A DNA stretch of 64,000 nucleotides from Actinomadura hibisca NBRC 15177 (GCF_001552635.1 NZ_BCRO01000011.1:62001-126000); one strand, 5' to 3'; shown: positions 23,562 to 31,181, counted from the first letter of the stretch. A program made the numbers and translations. The notes: generated from the sequence alone by a model not told the origin.

Positions 23562-24518
23562 TCAGACCGTTGTCCCGGGCGGAGATTTGAGCAGCGGCGC
23601 CGCCTCGGAGAGGTAGCCGGCGCGCTGCTGCCGCAGTGCACCGGCCGCCATGCGGACCAGGTCGATGGTCACCCCGGCGCCGCCGCTCGGATCGTGGACC
23701 TTCAGCTTCAGGTCCAGGCTCACCGAAGTCCCGCCCCACGCCTGCGCCTCGACATTGATGTGCGCCACCTTGTGCGACTCCAGGTGGGGCAGGTATCCGA
23801 GCGGAGCCAGCTCCACCCGGCCCGCGGTGGACTGCTTGGCGGTCAGGGCGTTGAGCTTGGACTGCATCTTGGTGTTGTTGTTCTCGACCAGATTGCGGAA
23901 GTCCTCGGTGCCGCCAAGGTTGACCTGGTACGAGCTGATCAGGGTGAGCCCCCGCTCCTCCAGCAGCCGCAGGAGGCAGTGGTGCACGACCGAGGTGCCG
24001 AACTGGCTGGTCAGATCGTCTCCCAGCAGGGGCAGTCCGGCCGTGACGAACCGCTCCAGCCACTGCGGATCGCGGGCCACCGCATCGGAGGTGATGTTGA
24101 CGAAGGCCGCTCCCGCCCGCAACGCCGCCTCGGCATAGGCCCGCGCGGTCTCCTGCCGACCGCTGGGCGCCGCGTACAGCACCACCTCGGCCCCGGCGAT
24201 CTCTCGGGCTACGCGCTCCACTTCGGTGGTGTCGGTGAGGCCGCGGCTCACGGTGACGCCCGAGTGCGGCAGCTCGTCGGTCAGCCGCGGAAAGTTGTTG
24301 GGCGGTGAGAAGATCGCCTCGGTGAGGTCCTTGCCGACCTTCTCCGGGGACATCGCGAACGCCGCCACGAAGTCGATGTCGCCCACGCCCAGCCCGTCGA
24401 GCACGGGTCGGCGGACGCCGGGCAGGCTGCCCGTGGCGCGGTACAGGGCTATGCCCTGGACCAGCGCGGAAACGTTGTTGCCGACCCCGACGACTGCAAC
24501 TTTCGCCCTATTGAGCAT
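23562..24518 (-). CDS. Myo-inositol-1-phosphate-synthase-like protein
   Basis: 318 residues, somewhat shorter than the ~360-residue actinobacterial Ino1. The NAD-binding motif VVGVGNNVSALVQGI, DIDFVAAF, the GDDLTSQFG strand and the SSYQVNLGG turn align with MIPS. The later catalytic region (ESHKVAHINVEAQAWGG, LKLKVHDPSGGAGVTIDLVR) and LLKSPP at the end are also kept. MIPS converts glucose-6-phosphate to inositol-3-phosphate; paralogues build other carbocycles in antibiotic pathways. It is probably not the housekeeping enzyme, given its length and company. ATG at 24518 fits the family N terminus; an in-frame ATG at 24596 is less likely. It lies 256 bp upstream of the three-gene run on the same strand. 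Confidence 0.75.
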   Translation of the reverse strand: MLNRAKVAVVGVGNNVSALVQGIALYRATGSLPGVRRPVLDGLGVGDIDFVAAFAMSPEKVGKDLTEAIFSPPNNFPRLTDELPHSGVTVSRGLTDTTEVERVAREIAGAEVVLYAAPSGRQETARAYAEAALRAGAAFVNITSDAVARDPQWLERFVTAGLPLLGDDLTSQFGTSVVHHCLLRLLEERGLTLISSYQVNLGGTEDFRNLVENNNTKMQSKLNALTAKQSTAGRVELAPLGYLPHLESHKVAHINVEAQAWGGTSVSLDLKLKVHDPSGGAGVTIDLVRMAAGALRQQRAGYLSEAAPLLKSPPGTTV

Positions 24519-24603
24519 GGGTAGCAGGTTACGCCCGCATTCGCGAAGGTCTCGGTGGGGCGGGTACTGACCGTTGAGAAGCAACGGACGGGTCATGCCT
24601 ACC

Positions 24604-24632
24604 GGGGCGTGACCGGTGCGCGGTCACGCCCC
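24604..24632. terminator. GC-rich hairpin
   Basis: Perfect 11-bp stem (GGGGCGTGACC and complement) with a 7-base loop. It lies just beyond the stop of the frameshifted small gene and upstream of the MIPS-like gene, and is a plausible terminator for the minus-strand small gene. Confidence 0.55.
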
Positions 24633-24650
24633 GCCCCGTGGGGGCCGACG

Positions 24651-24760
24651 TCAGCTGAGCAGGTGGTCGACCAGCGCGCGGACGGCGCCGGAGAACGCTC
24701 CGGCCACAGCGCCAGGCGTCCGGTGCGGTTGGGGGAGTCGGGGGCGGGTTTGCTGGTCAT
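24651..24760 (-). pseudogene. Frameshifted small actinobacterial protein gene
   Basis: ATG at 24760 with GGAG six bases upstream encodes MTSKPAPDSPNRTGRLA. The expected continuation AVAGAFSGAVRALVDHLLS and a stop appear in the next frame. Small proteins with this make-up (polar head, Gly/Ala helix, LLS end) occur beside effector-type genes in actinomycetes. The length, 110 bp, is not a multiple of three. One indel near 24708 explains it. Confidence 0.5.
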
Positions 24761-24915
24761 CGTCATCTCCGCTGGTAGAGAAGGGGATCAGGCGGAGCCG
24801 GCCGGCTTGGTGACCAGTCTTCGGCCTGCGCGGAGAGCCGTTCCGAAATGCGACGCGACCGCATCCCGCCACGCTGATCGTCCTGTTGGGCGGGCGGGCG
24901 ACGCGTGGATGGGCG

Positions 24916-27813
24916 ATGCTCGATGCGATGAAAAGCGACGAATCCGCCGTCGGCCGAGGCAGAGGCGTGCCGCGACCGCTGGTCCCGGCGGGCCCGCTGC
25001 GCGAGCTGAAGGACCTGCTGCACGAGCTGTACCTGGCTGCCGGGGAACCGTCGCTGGACAGCATCAAGGCCGCCATCGACCAGGACGAGCACGAGGATCT
25101 GAGCGGGGCACCCAGCCGCGACACCATCCGTCGGGTGCTGGGTGATCGGACGGTTCCGCCGTCGCAGGCCAACACCGTGGCCGTGGCGATGGTGCTGGCG
25201 CGCATGGCCCGCTGGGACGCCGCTGACGCGGCCGGACGGGCGCGCCAATTGTGGATGCGGGCCCGTACCGTTCCGACGCCGGGGACTCCGCTGGAGCAGG
25301 TGGACGACCCATTCGCGTTGGAGGTCCACCGTCCGGTCCAGGTCGACGACGATGCCCAGATCCCGTCGCAGGGGCGGTTGCCGGTGTATGTGCCACGCGA
25401 GCATGACGCCGCGTTGGCACAGGTAGTGGGGCGTGCGGTCGGTGGCATCAGCGCGATGGCGGTACTGGTGGGCGGATCGTCAACCGGCAAGCCCCGCGCT
25501 TGCTGGGAGGCTCTGCGGCCACTACGGCAGGCGGGCGGGTGGCGGCTGTGGCACTTCTACGACCCCACCCGACCCGAGGCCGCGTTGGAGACAATGGAGC
25601 AGGTCGGCCCGTTCACGGTGGTGTGGTTGAACGAGACCCAGTTCTACCTGCACACCCATGACGGCACCGGGCCGAAGGTGGCGGCCGGGCTGCGTTCGTT
25701 GCTGGCCGATCCGGCGCGGGCACCCGTCCTGGTGCTGGGCACGTTGTGGCCCGAGCACTGGGACACCCTCACCCGCGCCCCGGCCGCCGGTTCCGACGAC
25801 CCGCACGCCGCCGCCCGCGCCGTGTTGTCCGGGAGCGACATCGAGGTCCCCGCCGCTTTCACCGGCCAGGCGCTCCACGACCTGCGGCAGGCGGCTGGCG
25901 ACGATCCGCGGTTGCGACGGGCGGCGGAGCACGCCGAGGACGGGCACATCACCCAGTACCTGGCCGGTGTCCCCGAACTGCTGCGCCGCTATCGGCTGGC
26001 GACACCGGCCGCCCGAGCACTGATCCACGCCGCGATGGACGCTCGCCGCCTGGGCCATCGCCGAGCCCTGCCGTTGGACTTGCTGGCCGCCGCTGCGCCC
26101 GCCTACCTGACCGATACCGAGTGGGACCTGCTGGACGACGACTGGCTGGAACAGGCTCTGGCCTACACCGCTGCGCCCTGTCACGGAGCCCGCGGACCTC
26201 TCACCCGGATCCGCCCTCGTACGCCTGGTACGAAGCAGCGAACGGCGACCGTCTATCTGCTGACCGACTTCCTGGACCAGTACGGCCGTCAGGAGCGCAG
26301 CGAGCACCTTCCGCCCCTCGGATTCTGGAATGCCTTGACGGCGTATGCCGACCCGGGGGATCTGTACACGCTCGGCAAGGCCGCCTATGACCGCGGCCTG
26401 TACCGCGCTGCCGCTCAGATGCTCAAGAACGCCACCGCTCAAGGCGATGGTGAAGCAGCCAGCCTGCTGGTCCGTATCCTGCACCAACTGCACCCCGACG
26501 ATCCTCGCCCAGCCCGCTACAGCGTCGCCCGCGTCGCGGTGGACGACCCTTGGGCTACGCGCCATCTGCTCGACAGCCTGAACAAGCTCGGCAGCAGTGA
26601 ACAGGCCGTGGACTTGTCCGACCAGGTTGCCACCGCCGCACCTCTGAACGATCCGCTGGAAGCAGCGAGCTTGTTCCGCGTTCTGCGAGAGAGCGGTGCC
26701 CACGAACCGGCGCGTGTCCTGGCCGACCGCACCGCCGTCCACGTTTCGCTGGAACATCCGGGACGCACGAGCCTGCTCATGGCGACCATGCATAAGGGCG
26801 GTGCCGCCGAGCAGGCCACAATCCTGGCCGATCGAGCCGCTGTTCACGCTCCTCTGGATCACATACCAGGGGTGCTCGCGCTACTCAGGGACCTGCACGA
26901 CATCGGCGCCGACCAGCAGGCCACCACGCTGCGGACCCGTCTCTTCGCAGCCCCTGTCAGCCTGAAGACGCTGAGAGATGCGACGGAGCTGCTGAGGATT
27001 CTTCACGACGCCGGCTTGGACGAACAGGTCATGACGGTGCTCGCCCAGATCCCCAACGACTTCGCTTTGCGCGATGACGCAAGCGGCTTGGCCGCGATGC
27101 TGGCGATGATGCGCAGGGTCGGAGCGGATGAGCGGGCCGAGGCGTTGGCCGATCACTGCGCTGCCCACGTCGCCTTGGACAAGGCGGCCATGCTTTTCGA
27201 AGCACTGCACGGACTGCGCGAGGCCGGGGCGGACGAGCAGGTCGCAGCGCTCCTGGCTCGCGACCCGGCCGCCCACCTGCCCGTGGATCCGCTGTGGCCC
27301 ATGACCGCAGTGCTGGAAATCATGGCGGAAATCGGTGCCGAGCAGCAGGCGGCGGCCTTGGCCGCCCGTGCCGCCGCCCAGGCTCTCCTGGACGACGGGG
27401 GCGGCGTGGCACATCTGCTGGACAGCCTGCGCGAGATCGGTGCTGAGGAGCAGGCCGCCGTGCTGCTGGCTCGTGATCCCGGCGTCCGCCTCCGTCTGGA
27501 TGACGGATTCGGCATCGCAACGCTCCTGAACAGTCTGCATCGGGCTGGAGCCGATGAGCAGATCGCCGTGCTGCTGAGCCGCGACCCTGCCAACCATGTC
27601 CTGATCAGCGGAAATACGGGTCCGACGATGTTGCTCCGCAACCTGCACGAGATCGGCGCCCAGGAACAGTTCGCCGTTCTGGCCGAACGTATGCCCGCCG
27701 CCGGACTGTTCCACGAGTTCCTCGAAGCATGTGACCACCAGGCCCGATACACCTTCGGCCGGGATCCTGGCGGTCGACCGGCTGAGCGGTGGGGCTGGGA
27801 CGACCTGGACTGA
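24916..27813 (+). CDS. Large P-loop protein with C-terminal helical repeats (STAND-like)
   Basis: About 965 residues. The N terminus has a helical domain (PLRELKDLLHELYLAAGEPS, SRDTIRRVLGDRTVPPSQAN) seen ahead of many actinobacterial signalling NTPases. A P-loop-like VGGSSTGKP is encoded near 25470, with Pro where Ser/Thr is expected. A degenerate Walker B (FTVVWLNETQFYL) and a winged-helix-like section follow. From about 26530 on there are roughly eleven ~40-residue repeats of the type LL-x-x-LREIGAEEQAAVLLARDP. It resembles a STAND sensor with a repeat ligand trap, but the effector domain is not obvious. The start is uncertain (24916 or 24928; weak ribosome site). A defence or developmental role is only a guess. 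Confidence 0.65.
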   Translation: MLDAMKSDESAVGRGRGVPRPLVPAGPLRELKDLLHELYLAAGEPSLDSIKAAIDQDEHEDLSGAPSRDTIRRVLGDRTVPPSQANTVAVAMVLARMARWDAADAAGRARQLWMRARTVPTPGTPLEQVDDPFALEVHRPVQVDDDAQIPSQGRLPVYVPREHDAALAQVVGRAVGGISAMAVLVGGSSTGKPRACWEALRPLRQAGGWRLWHFYDPTRPEAALETMEQVGPFTVVWLNETQFYLHTHDGTGPKVAAGLRSLLADPARAPVLVLGTLWPEHWDTLTRAPAAGSDDPHAAARAVLSGSDIEVPAAFTGQALHDLRQAAGDDPRLRRAAEHAEDGHITQYLAGVPELLRRYRLATPAARALIHAAMDARRLGHRRALPLDLLAAAAPAYLTDTEWDLLDDDWLEQALAYTAAPCHGARGPLTRIRPRTPGTKQRTATVYLLTDFLDQYGRQERSEHLPPLGFWNALTAYADPGDLYTLGKAAYDRGLYRAAAQMLKNATAQGDGEAASLLVRILHQLHPDDPRPARYSVARVAVDDPWATRHLLDSLNKLGSSEQAVDLSDQVATAAPLNDPLEAASLFRVLRESGAHEPARVLADRTAVHVSLEHPGRTSLLMATMHKGGAAEQATILADRAAVHAPLDHIPGVLALLRDLHDIGADQQATTLRTRLFAAPVSLKTLRDATELLRILHDAGLDEQVMTVLAQIPNDFALRDDASGLAAMLAMMRRVGADERAEALADHCAAHVALDKAAMLFEALHGLREAGADEQVAALLARDPAAHLPVDPLWPMTAVLEIMAEIGAEQQAAALAARAAAQALLDDGGGVAHLLDSLREIGAEEQAAVLLARDPGVRLRLDDGFGIATLLNSLHRAGADEQIAVLLSRDPANHVLISGNTGPTMLLRNLHEIGAQEQFAVLAERMPAAGLFHEFLEACDHQARYTFGRDPGGRPAERWGWDDLD

Positions 27814-27867
27814 CGCACGCCTTCATCAGGTGCTGGCGTGAATAGCGCAGTGCACGGGGAAGCGGTG
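27813..27867 (+). repeat. Diverged 55-bp repeat, copy 1
   Basis: 47 of 55 bases match the copy at 30508-30562 in direct orientation. It begins at the stop codon of the repeat protein gene. The two copies bracket the ATPase/XRE/DUF397 module. Confidence 0.6.
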
Positions 27868-27883
27868 TCATGACTTGGTAGGT

Positions 27884-27931
27884 CACCCTCTCCCCGCCAC
27901 GGAGACAGTGAGTTCCAGCGGGGAGAGGGTG
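27884..27931. terminator. Bidirectional terminator hairpin
   Basis: Perfect 14-bp stem CACCCTCTCCCCGC and complement around a 20-base loop, between convergent genes. Confidence 0.75.
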
Positions 27932-28023
27932 CCGGGTGCCGAGAACTCCCCTGCTCTGGCACCCGTCTGGCGAAGGCGCGACGGTCCCAACGCGGGCCGG
28001 CGTTTCCCCGTCGCGTCTCCTGT

Positions 28024-28596
28024 CTATGGGGAGGGCGGAGCGGGGTTGTTGTCGCCTGCCTGCCGTCGCCACTGGGGCCAGAGCGCCACGCAGTCGAGGA
28101 AGATCAGGTCCACCTCGTCGGCTGCGTCGCGCAGCCCGGCGGCGCGGCCCCGGAGGTAGGCGACCCGGTCGGGATCGGTCACGGCGACCTTGATGGCTTC
28201 CTCGTCGTACCGCTTGGCCTTCTTGCAGAGCACGGCAGGGGCGTTCTCCACGGCCGTCATCGCCGCGCGCGCCCCTTTGAGGCGGAAGGCGAACAGGTAG
28301 ACGGGGCGGTGCGGGATGTCGGGCGGCTTCTGCTTCCTCCAGCCGGGTTGTGCGGCGTTCGCCACCTTGTCCAGCCGCAGGGCCGCAAACCGGTAGGCGT
28401 CCACCTCGCCCGACAGGTAGGCGCGCTCCTCGGGTGATTTCGCGTACTCGGCACGCTTGTCGTTGAACTCGGCCATGCTGCGCATCTCATCCGCGCCCTG
28501 GACCGCCAGCCGCCACGCGCTCAGTTGCGAGGAGAAGCGATCCACCAGCAGTAGCACGGGGTGATCCACGTGGCGCGGGCTGAGCCGGAACCTCAT
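28024..28596 (-). CDS. Unrecognised helical protein with internal duplication
   Basis: 190 residues. Two similar helical stretches are visible (SPEERAYLSGEVDAYRFAAL and DPDRVAYLRGRAAGLRDAAD), suggesting an ancient internal duplication. No catalytic motif, signal peptide or membrane segment is seen. Its ATG overlaps the stop of the anti-sigma-type ATPase gene (ATGA), so the two are translationally coupled and probably work together, for example as ATPase plus partner in the WhiJ/AbaA-like regulatory module. The family is not recognised. Confidence 0.6.
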   Translation of the reverse strand: MRFRLSPRHVDHPVLLLVDRFSSQLSAWRLAVQGADEMRSMAEFNDKRAEYAKSPEERAYLSGEVDAYRFAALRLDKVANAAQPGWRKQKPPDIPHRPVYLFAFRLKGARAAMTAVENAPAVLCKKAKRYDEEAIKVAVTDPDRVAYLRGRAAGLRDAADEVDLIFLDCVALWPQWRRQAGDNNPAPPSP

Positions 28597-29006
28597 TGCG
28601 TGATCACCGCCCACACGCACTTGCCGCCCGCGAGCCGGGTGTAGGTGCCCCACTTCGCCGCCATGATCGACAGCATCGCCAGCCCCCGCCCGTCCTCGCT
28701 GGTGAGATCGAACGGCTTGATCGTGGGCAGTTCCGGCGAGGGGTCGAGAACCTCGATCACCTCGCCTTGGGCGCTGCGGTAAACGCGGATGATGATCTTG
28801 TCTCCCGGCTGGCAGGCGTGCCGGAAGGCGTTGGTGACCAGCTCGGACGTGACGGCGCACGCGTCATCGGCGTCCAGGCCGTGACGGGCGAACCAGAAGC
28901 CGACGAAATCGCGGGCTTTCTTGATCGCTTCGGGCCTAGCTTCGATCATGAGCGATGACGGCGGGGTGATTCCTTCCGGCGGAAGGAGCTGTTCCTTCGT
29001 GATCAT
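28593..29006 (-). CDS. Anti-sigma-factor-type histidine-kinase-like ATPase
   Basis: 137 residues of the HATPase_c_2 (RsbW/SpoIIAB-like) fold. The N box is CAVTSELVTNAFRHA with Asn for Mg-ATP, then IEVLDPSPE and a Gly-rich SEDGRGLAMLSIMA. In actinomycetes such short ATPases often stand next to XRE-DUF5753 and DUF397 genes (AbaA-like loci) and affect differentiation. I chose ATG at 29006 because the domain begins soon after; the longer frame is basic low-complexity sequence. It is divergent from the XRE regulator at 29178 and coupled to the following gene. Confidence 0.82.
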   Translation of the reverse strand: MITKEQLLPPEGITPPSSLMIEARPEAIKKARDFVGFWFARHGLDADDACAVTSELVTNAFRHACQPGDKIIIRVYRSAQGEVIEVLDPSPELPTIKPFDLTSEDGRGLAMLSIMAAKWGTYTRLAGGKCVWAVITQ

Positions 29007-29177
29007 GGCTACTACCTTGGATCGGTGACTCCTGGTCGCTGAGTTGTGACTAGTGACACATTCGCGTGGTGCGGCGTAATCTGGCGCCGTCAGAGCGTCT
29101 TCCCCCTCCACTCACCGACACCGTCTGACACCGACTGACGACTGTCTGACGAGTACTAGCGAAGGGTCTTGAGGATC

Positions 29178-29966
29178 ATGGGCAATCCGCCAAAGACTCC
29201 GGAGTCCATGGCCTTTGGTCGGGAGGTTGGCAAGCGGCGTAAGCGTGCAAAGATCTCTCAACAAACGCTTGCCGGCCGACTCAATGTCGTGAGGTCCTAT
29301 ATCTCTCAGGTGGAGACCGGGGACGCCCAGTGCAGGGAAGATTTCGCACAACGGATGGACGCTGCGCTTGACACTGGAAGCGAGATTCACAGCGCATGGC
29401 GGGAATTCATAGAACCACTGCAGGAGAAGAAGTATCCGACCTATTTTGCGACCTTCAAGCGCGCAGAAGCAGCAGCATGCATGCTACGTGCTTACGAACA
29501 CCACCTCGTCTACGGCCTGTTCCAGACGAAAGCCTACGCAACGGCAGTTCTCTATAATCCGGAAGACCTAGAACAGCGAATGGCGCGTCAGCGTCAGGTA
29601 TTCGAGAACGGCGCAGCTTTCATCGTCATCTTGGACGAAAGCGTTCTCAGAAGACTTGTCGGAAGCAAGGAAGTGATGCGGGAACAGCTCGAACATCTCC
29701 TAGAACTTTCCGAACACAGGAACATCACACTGCAGGTCCTGCCGGAGATATACGTTCCCGCTGCACGGGGGGCGTTTACTATCGCGACCCAGCAAAGTCG
29801 TGGGGATGTCGCCTATCTAACGACCGAAACAGGCGGAGTTACGACGTCCGACCCCCAGGAACTCGCGGATATCACGGCTAAGCACGCTACGATACAGGGC
29901 GAAGCGCTCAACGTGAGGGACACTCGCACCCTCATCAGAAAGGTGATTGAAGAACTATGGACCTGA
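29178..29966 (+). CDS. XRE-family regulator with DUF5753 (WhiJ-like)
   Basis: 262 residues. HTH_3 at ~14-65 (REVGKRRKRAKISQQTLAGR, VRSYISQVETG), then the DUF5753 domain (AAACMLRAYEHHLVYGLFQT, ending LNVRDTRTLIRKVIEELW). DUF5753/Scr1-like domains interact with DUF397 partners in Streptomyces development. ATG at 29178 is preceded by GAGG. The last ten bases overlap the first DUF397 gene, the standard arrangement. Codon use is visibly less G+C-rich than in the neighbours, which suggests recent acquisition or relaxed selection. Confidence 0.87.
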   Translation: MGNPPKTPESMAFGREVGKRRKRAKISQQTLAGRLNVVRSYISQVETGDAQCREDFAQRMDAALDTGSEIHSAWREFIEPLQEKKYPTYFATFKRAEAAACMLRAYEHHLVYGLFQTKAYATAVLYNPEDLEQRMARQRQVFENGAAFIVILDESVLRRLVGSKEVMREQLEHLLELSEHRNITLQVLPEIYVPAARGAFTIATQQSRGDVAYLTTETGGVTTSDPQELADITAKHATIQGEALNVRDTRTLIRKVIEELWT

Positions 29967-30142
29967 ACAACACTGCATGGCGCAAGTCCAGTTACAGTGG
30001 CGCTGAAGGTGATAACTGCGTGGAACTCGCCAGCACGCCCTGTGCGGTCGCCATTCGCGATAGCAAGGCTCCAGAGGCCGGACACCTCACCATGAGCCGT
30101 GATGAATTTGCGCGGCTAGGCGAGGCCGTAAAAGCCCTGTAG
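29957..30142 (+). CDS. DUF397 protein, copy 1
   Basis: 61 residues with the complete DUF397 pattern: TAWRKSSYSGAEGDNCVEL, VAIRDSKAPEAGHL, then a final helix. DUF397 proteins act with the preceding XRE-DUF5753 regulator, possibly as antagonists. The start overlaps the regulator's end by 10 bp. A terminator hairpin follows at 30157. Confidence 0.87.
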   Translation: MDLNNTAWRKSSYSGAEGDNCVELASTPCAVAIRDSKAPEAGHLTMSRDEFARLGEAVKAL

Positions 30143-30156
30143 GATTCCCTGCACAG

Positions 30157-30185
30157 AGCCCTCTAGGTCATCGACTTAGGGGGCT
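30157..30185 (+). terminator. Terminator after DUF397 copy 1
   Basis: 13-bp stem (two G-U pairs) with a 3-base loop, AGCCCTCTAGGTC / GACTTAGGGGGCT. Near-identical hairpins follow the other two copies. Confidence 0.7.
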
Positions 30186-30212
30186 CCAATTAAGAAAGGT
30201 GCTAACTGAACG

Positions 30213-30398
30213 ATGGACCTGAGTAACGCCACGTGGCGAAAGTCATCCCGCAGTAGCGATAAAGGCGACAACTGTGTGGAAATCACTGGCCTGCAGGGTA
30301 GCGTCGCTGTGCGAGACTCAAAAGACCCTGAGGGCAGCAACATTATCGTTGACCGTCAGGACTTCCGACGCTTCGCGGACGCCATAAAGAGCCTCTGA
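30213..30398 (+). CDS. DUF397 protein, copy 2
   Basis: 61 residues (TWRKSSRSSDKGDNCVEI, AVRDSKDPEGSN), much closer to copy 3 than to copy 1. It is preceded by AGAAAGGTG, the same bases that encode the RKV near the end of the XRE gene, so the copy seems to have been duplicated together with the regulator's 3' tip. No intact regulator is in front of it. Confidence 0.85.
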   Translation: MDLSNATWRKSSRSSDKGDNCVEITGLQGSVAVRDSKDPEGSNIIVDRQDFRRFADAIKSL

Positions 30399-30424
30399 AT
30401 AAACAAAAGAATCCCTGCTACACG

Positions 30425-30454
30425 AGCCCCCTGGGTCACTGACTCAGGGGGGCT
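30425..30454 (+). terminator. Terminator after DUF397 copy 2
   Basis: AGCCCCCTGGGTC paired with GACTCAGGGGGGCT, 3-base loop and one bulge. It is homologous to the hairpin at 30157. Confidence 0.7.
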
Positions 30455-30507
30455 CAATGCTGCTCGCATGCAATTGGGCGGTACAGCACTACATACTAGT
30501 TAAGGAG

Positions 30508-30562
30508 ACGCACGTTCTCATCAGGGGTTGGCGTGAACAGCGCGGTGCATGGGGAAGCGGTG
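30508..30562 (+). repeat. Diverged 55-bp repeat, copy 2
   Basis: Direct partner of 27813-27867 (47 of 55 identical). It lies in the gap between DUF397 copies 2 and 3. Confidence 0.6.
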
Positions 30563-30757
30563 ACGTCCGCGGGAGATCGGCCTTGGGGACATCAGGGCAG
30601 CCGATGTTCCCCAAAACCGGAGACGGCTCCCCATCTCGCGGTCTCGGAGGAGAGTCAGGTGAGGCAGAATTGCCGTGAATTTCTCTATACAATTAATGCT
30701 GTTGGCGGGAACATTCACAATGAGTCCGCCCACTTGTCGCGAACATCGCGTACAATG

Positions 30758-30823
30758 GTTACACTGTCGACTGAATCCCTTAATGTGGCCGACATAAAGA
30801 AGTTCGTCAGAAAGGTGTTAGCG
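30758..30823 (+). pseudogene. Relic of an XRE-DUF5753 gene 3' end
   Basis: The frame in front of DUF397 copy 3 reads STESLNVADIKKFVRKVLA, clearly related to the end of the intact regulator (GEALNVRDTRTLIRKVIEEL). Only the last ~20 residues are recognisable. The upstream 300 bp no longer encode the rest. Confidence 0.65.
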
Positions 30824-30827
30824 AAAG

Positions 30828-31013
30828 ATGGACCTGAGCAAAGCTGTTTGGCGAAAGAGCAAGCGTTCGCACCAGGAAGGTGATGCCTGTGTGGAACTCG
30901 CCACCATGCCCAGTAGCGTCGCTGTGCGAGACTCAAAGGACCCTGAGGGCAGCAATATCCTCGTTGACCGTCAGGACTTCCGGCGCTTCGTGGACGTCAT
31001 GAAGGGCCTCTGA
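30828..31013 (+). CDS. DUF397 protein, copy 3
   Basis: 61 residues (VWRKSKRSHQEGDACVEL, AVRDSKDPEGSN). The C-terminal half is nearly identical to copy 2. It follows the relic of a second regulator gene and has its own terminator, so it is the survivor of a duplicated regulator-DUF397 pair. Confidence 0.85.
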   Translation: MDLSKAVWRKSKRSHQEGDACVELATMPSSVAVRDSKDPEGSNILVDRQDFRRFVDVMKGL

Positions 31014-31038
31014 ACAAACAACAGAATCCCTGCTGCGA

Positions 31039-31067
31039 GGGTCCCTAGGTCGCTGACTTAGGGGCTC
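31039..31067 (+). terminator. Terminator after DUF397 copy 3
   Basis: GGGTCCCTAGGTC with GACTTAGGGGCTC, same design and position as the two preceding hairpins, but slightly decayed at the base of the stem. Confidence 0.65.
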
Positions 31068-31092
31068 AATACTGCTCACATTCAATCGTCGG

Positions 31093-31181
31093 ACGATCAA
31101 CGGGCAGCCGATCTGTGCGGCGACCGTCCTGGCCAGAGTGGTCTTACCACTGCCAGACGGGCCGCTGACCACGATCAGCAT
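31093..31181 (-). pseudogene. N-terminal fragment of a P-loop kinase
   Basis: ATG at 31181 begins MLIVVSGPSGSGKTTLARTV, a perfect Walker A opening of the AAA_33 (chloramphenicol-phosphotransferase-like) kinases. It stays recognisable for ~30 residues (AQIGCPLIVR). It then runs into the DUF397 terminator region, where the rest of the gene should be. A deletion or recombination end point is implied near 31093. Confidence 0.65.

Noticed and set aside
30758..30823. Possible small intact gene before DUF397 copy 3
   Set aside because: It matches only the C-terminal tip of the XRE-DUF5753 regulator, so it was treated as a relic.
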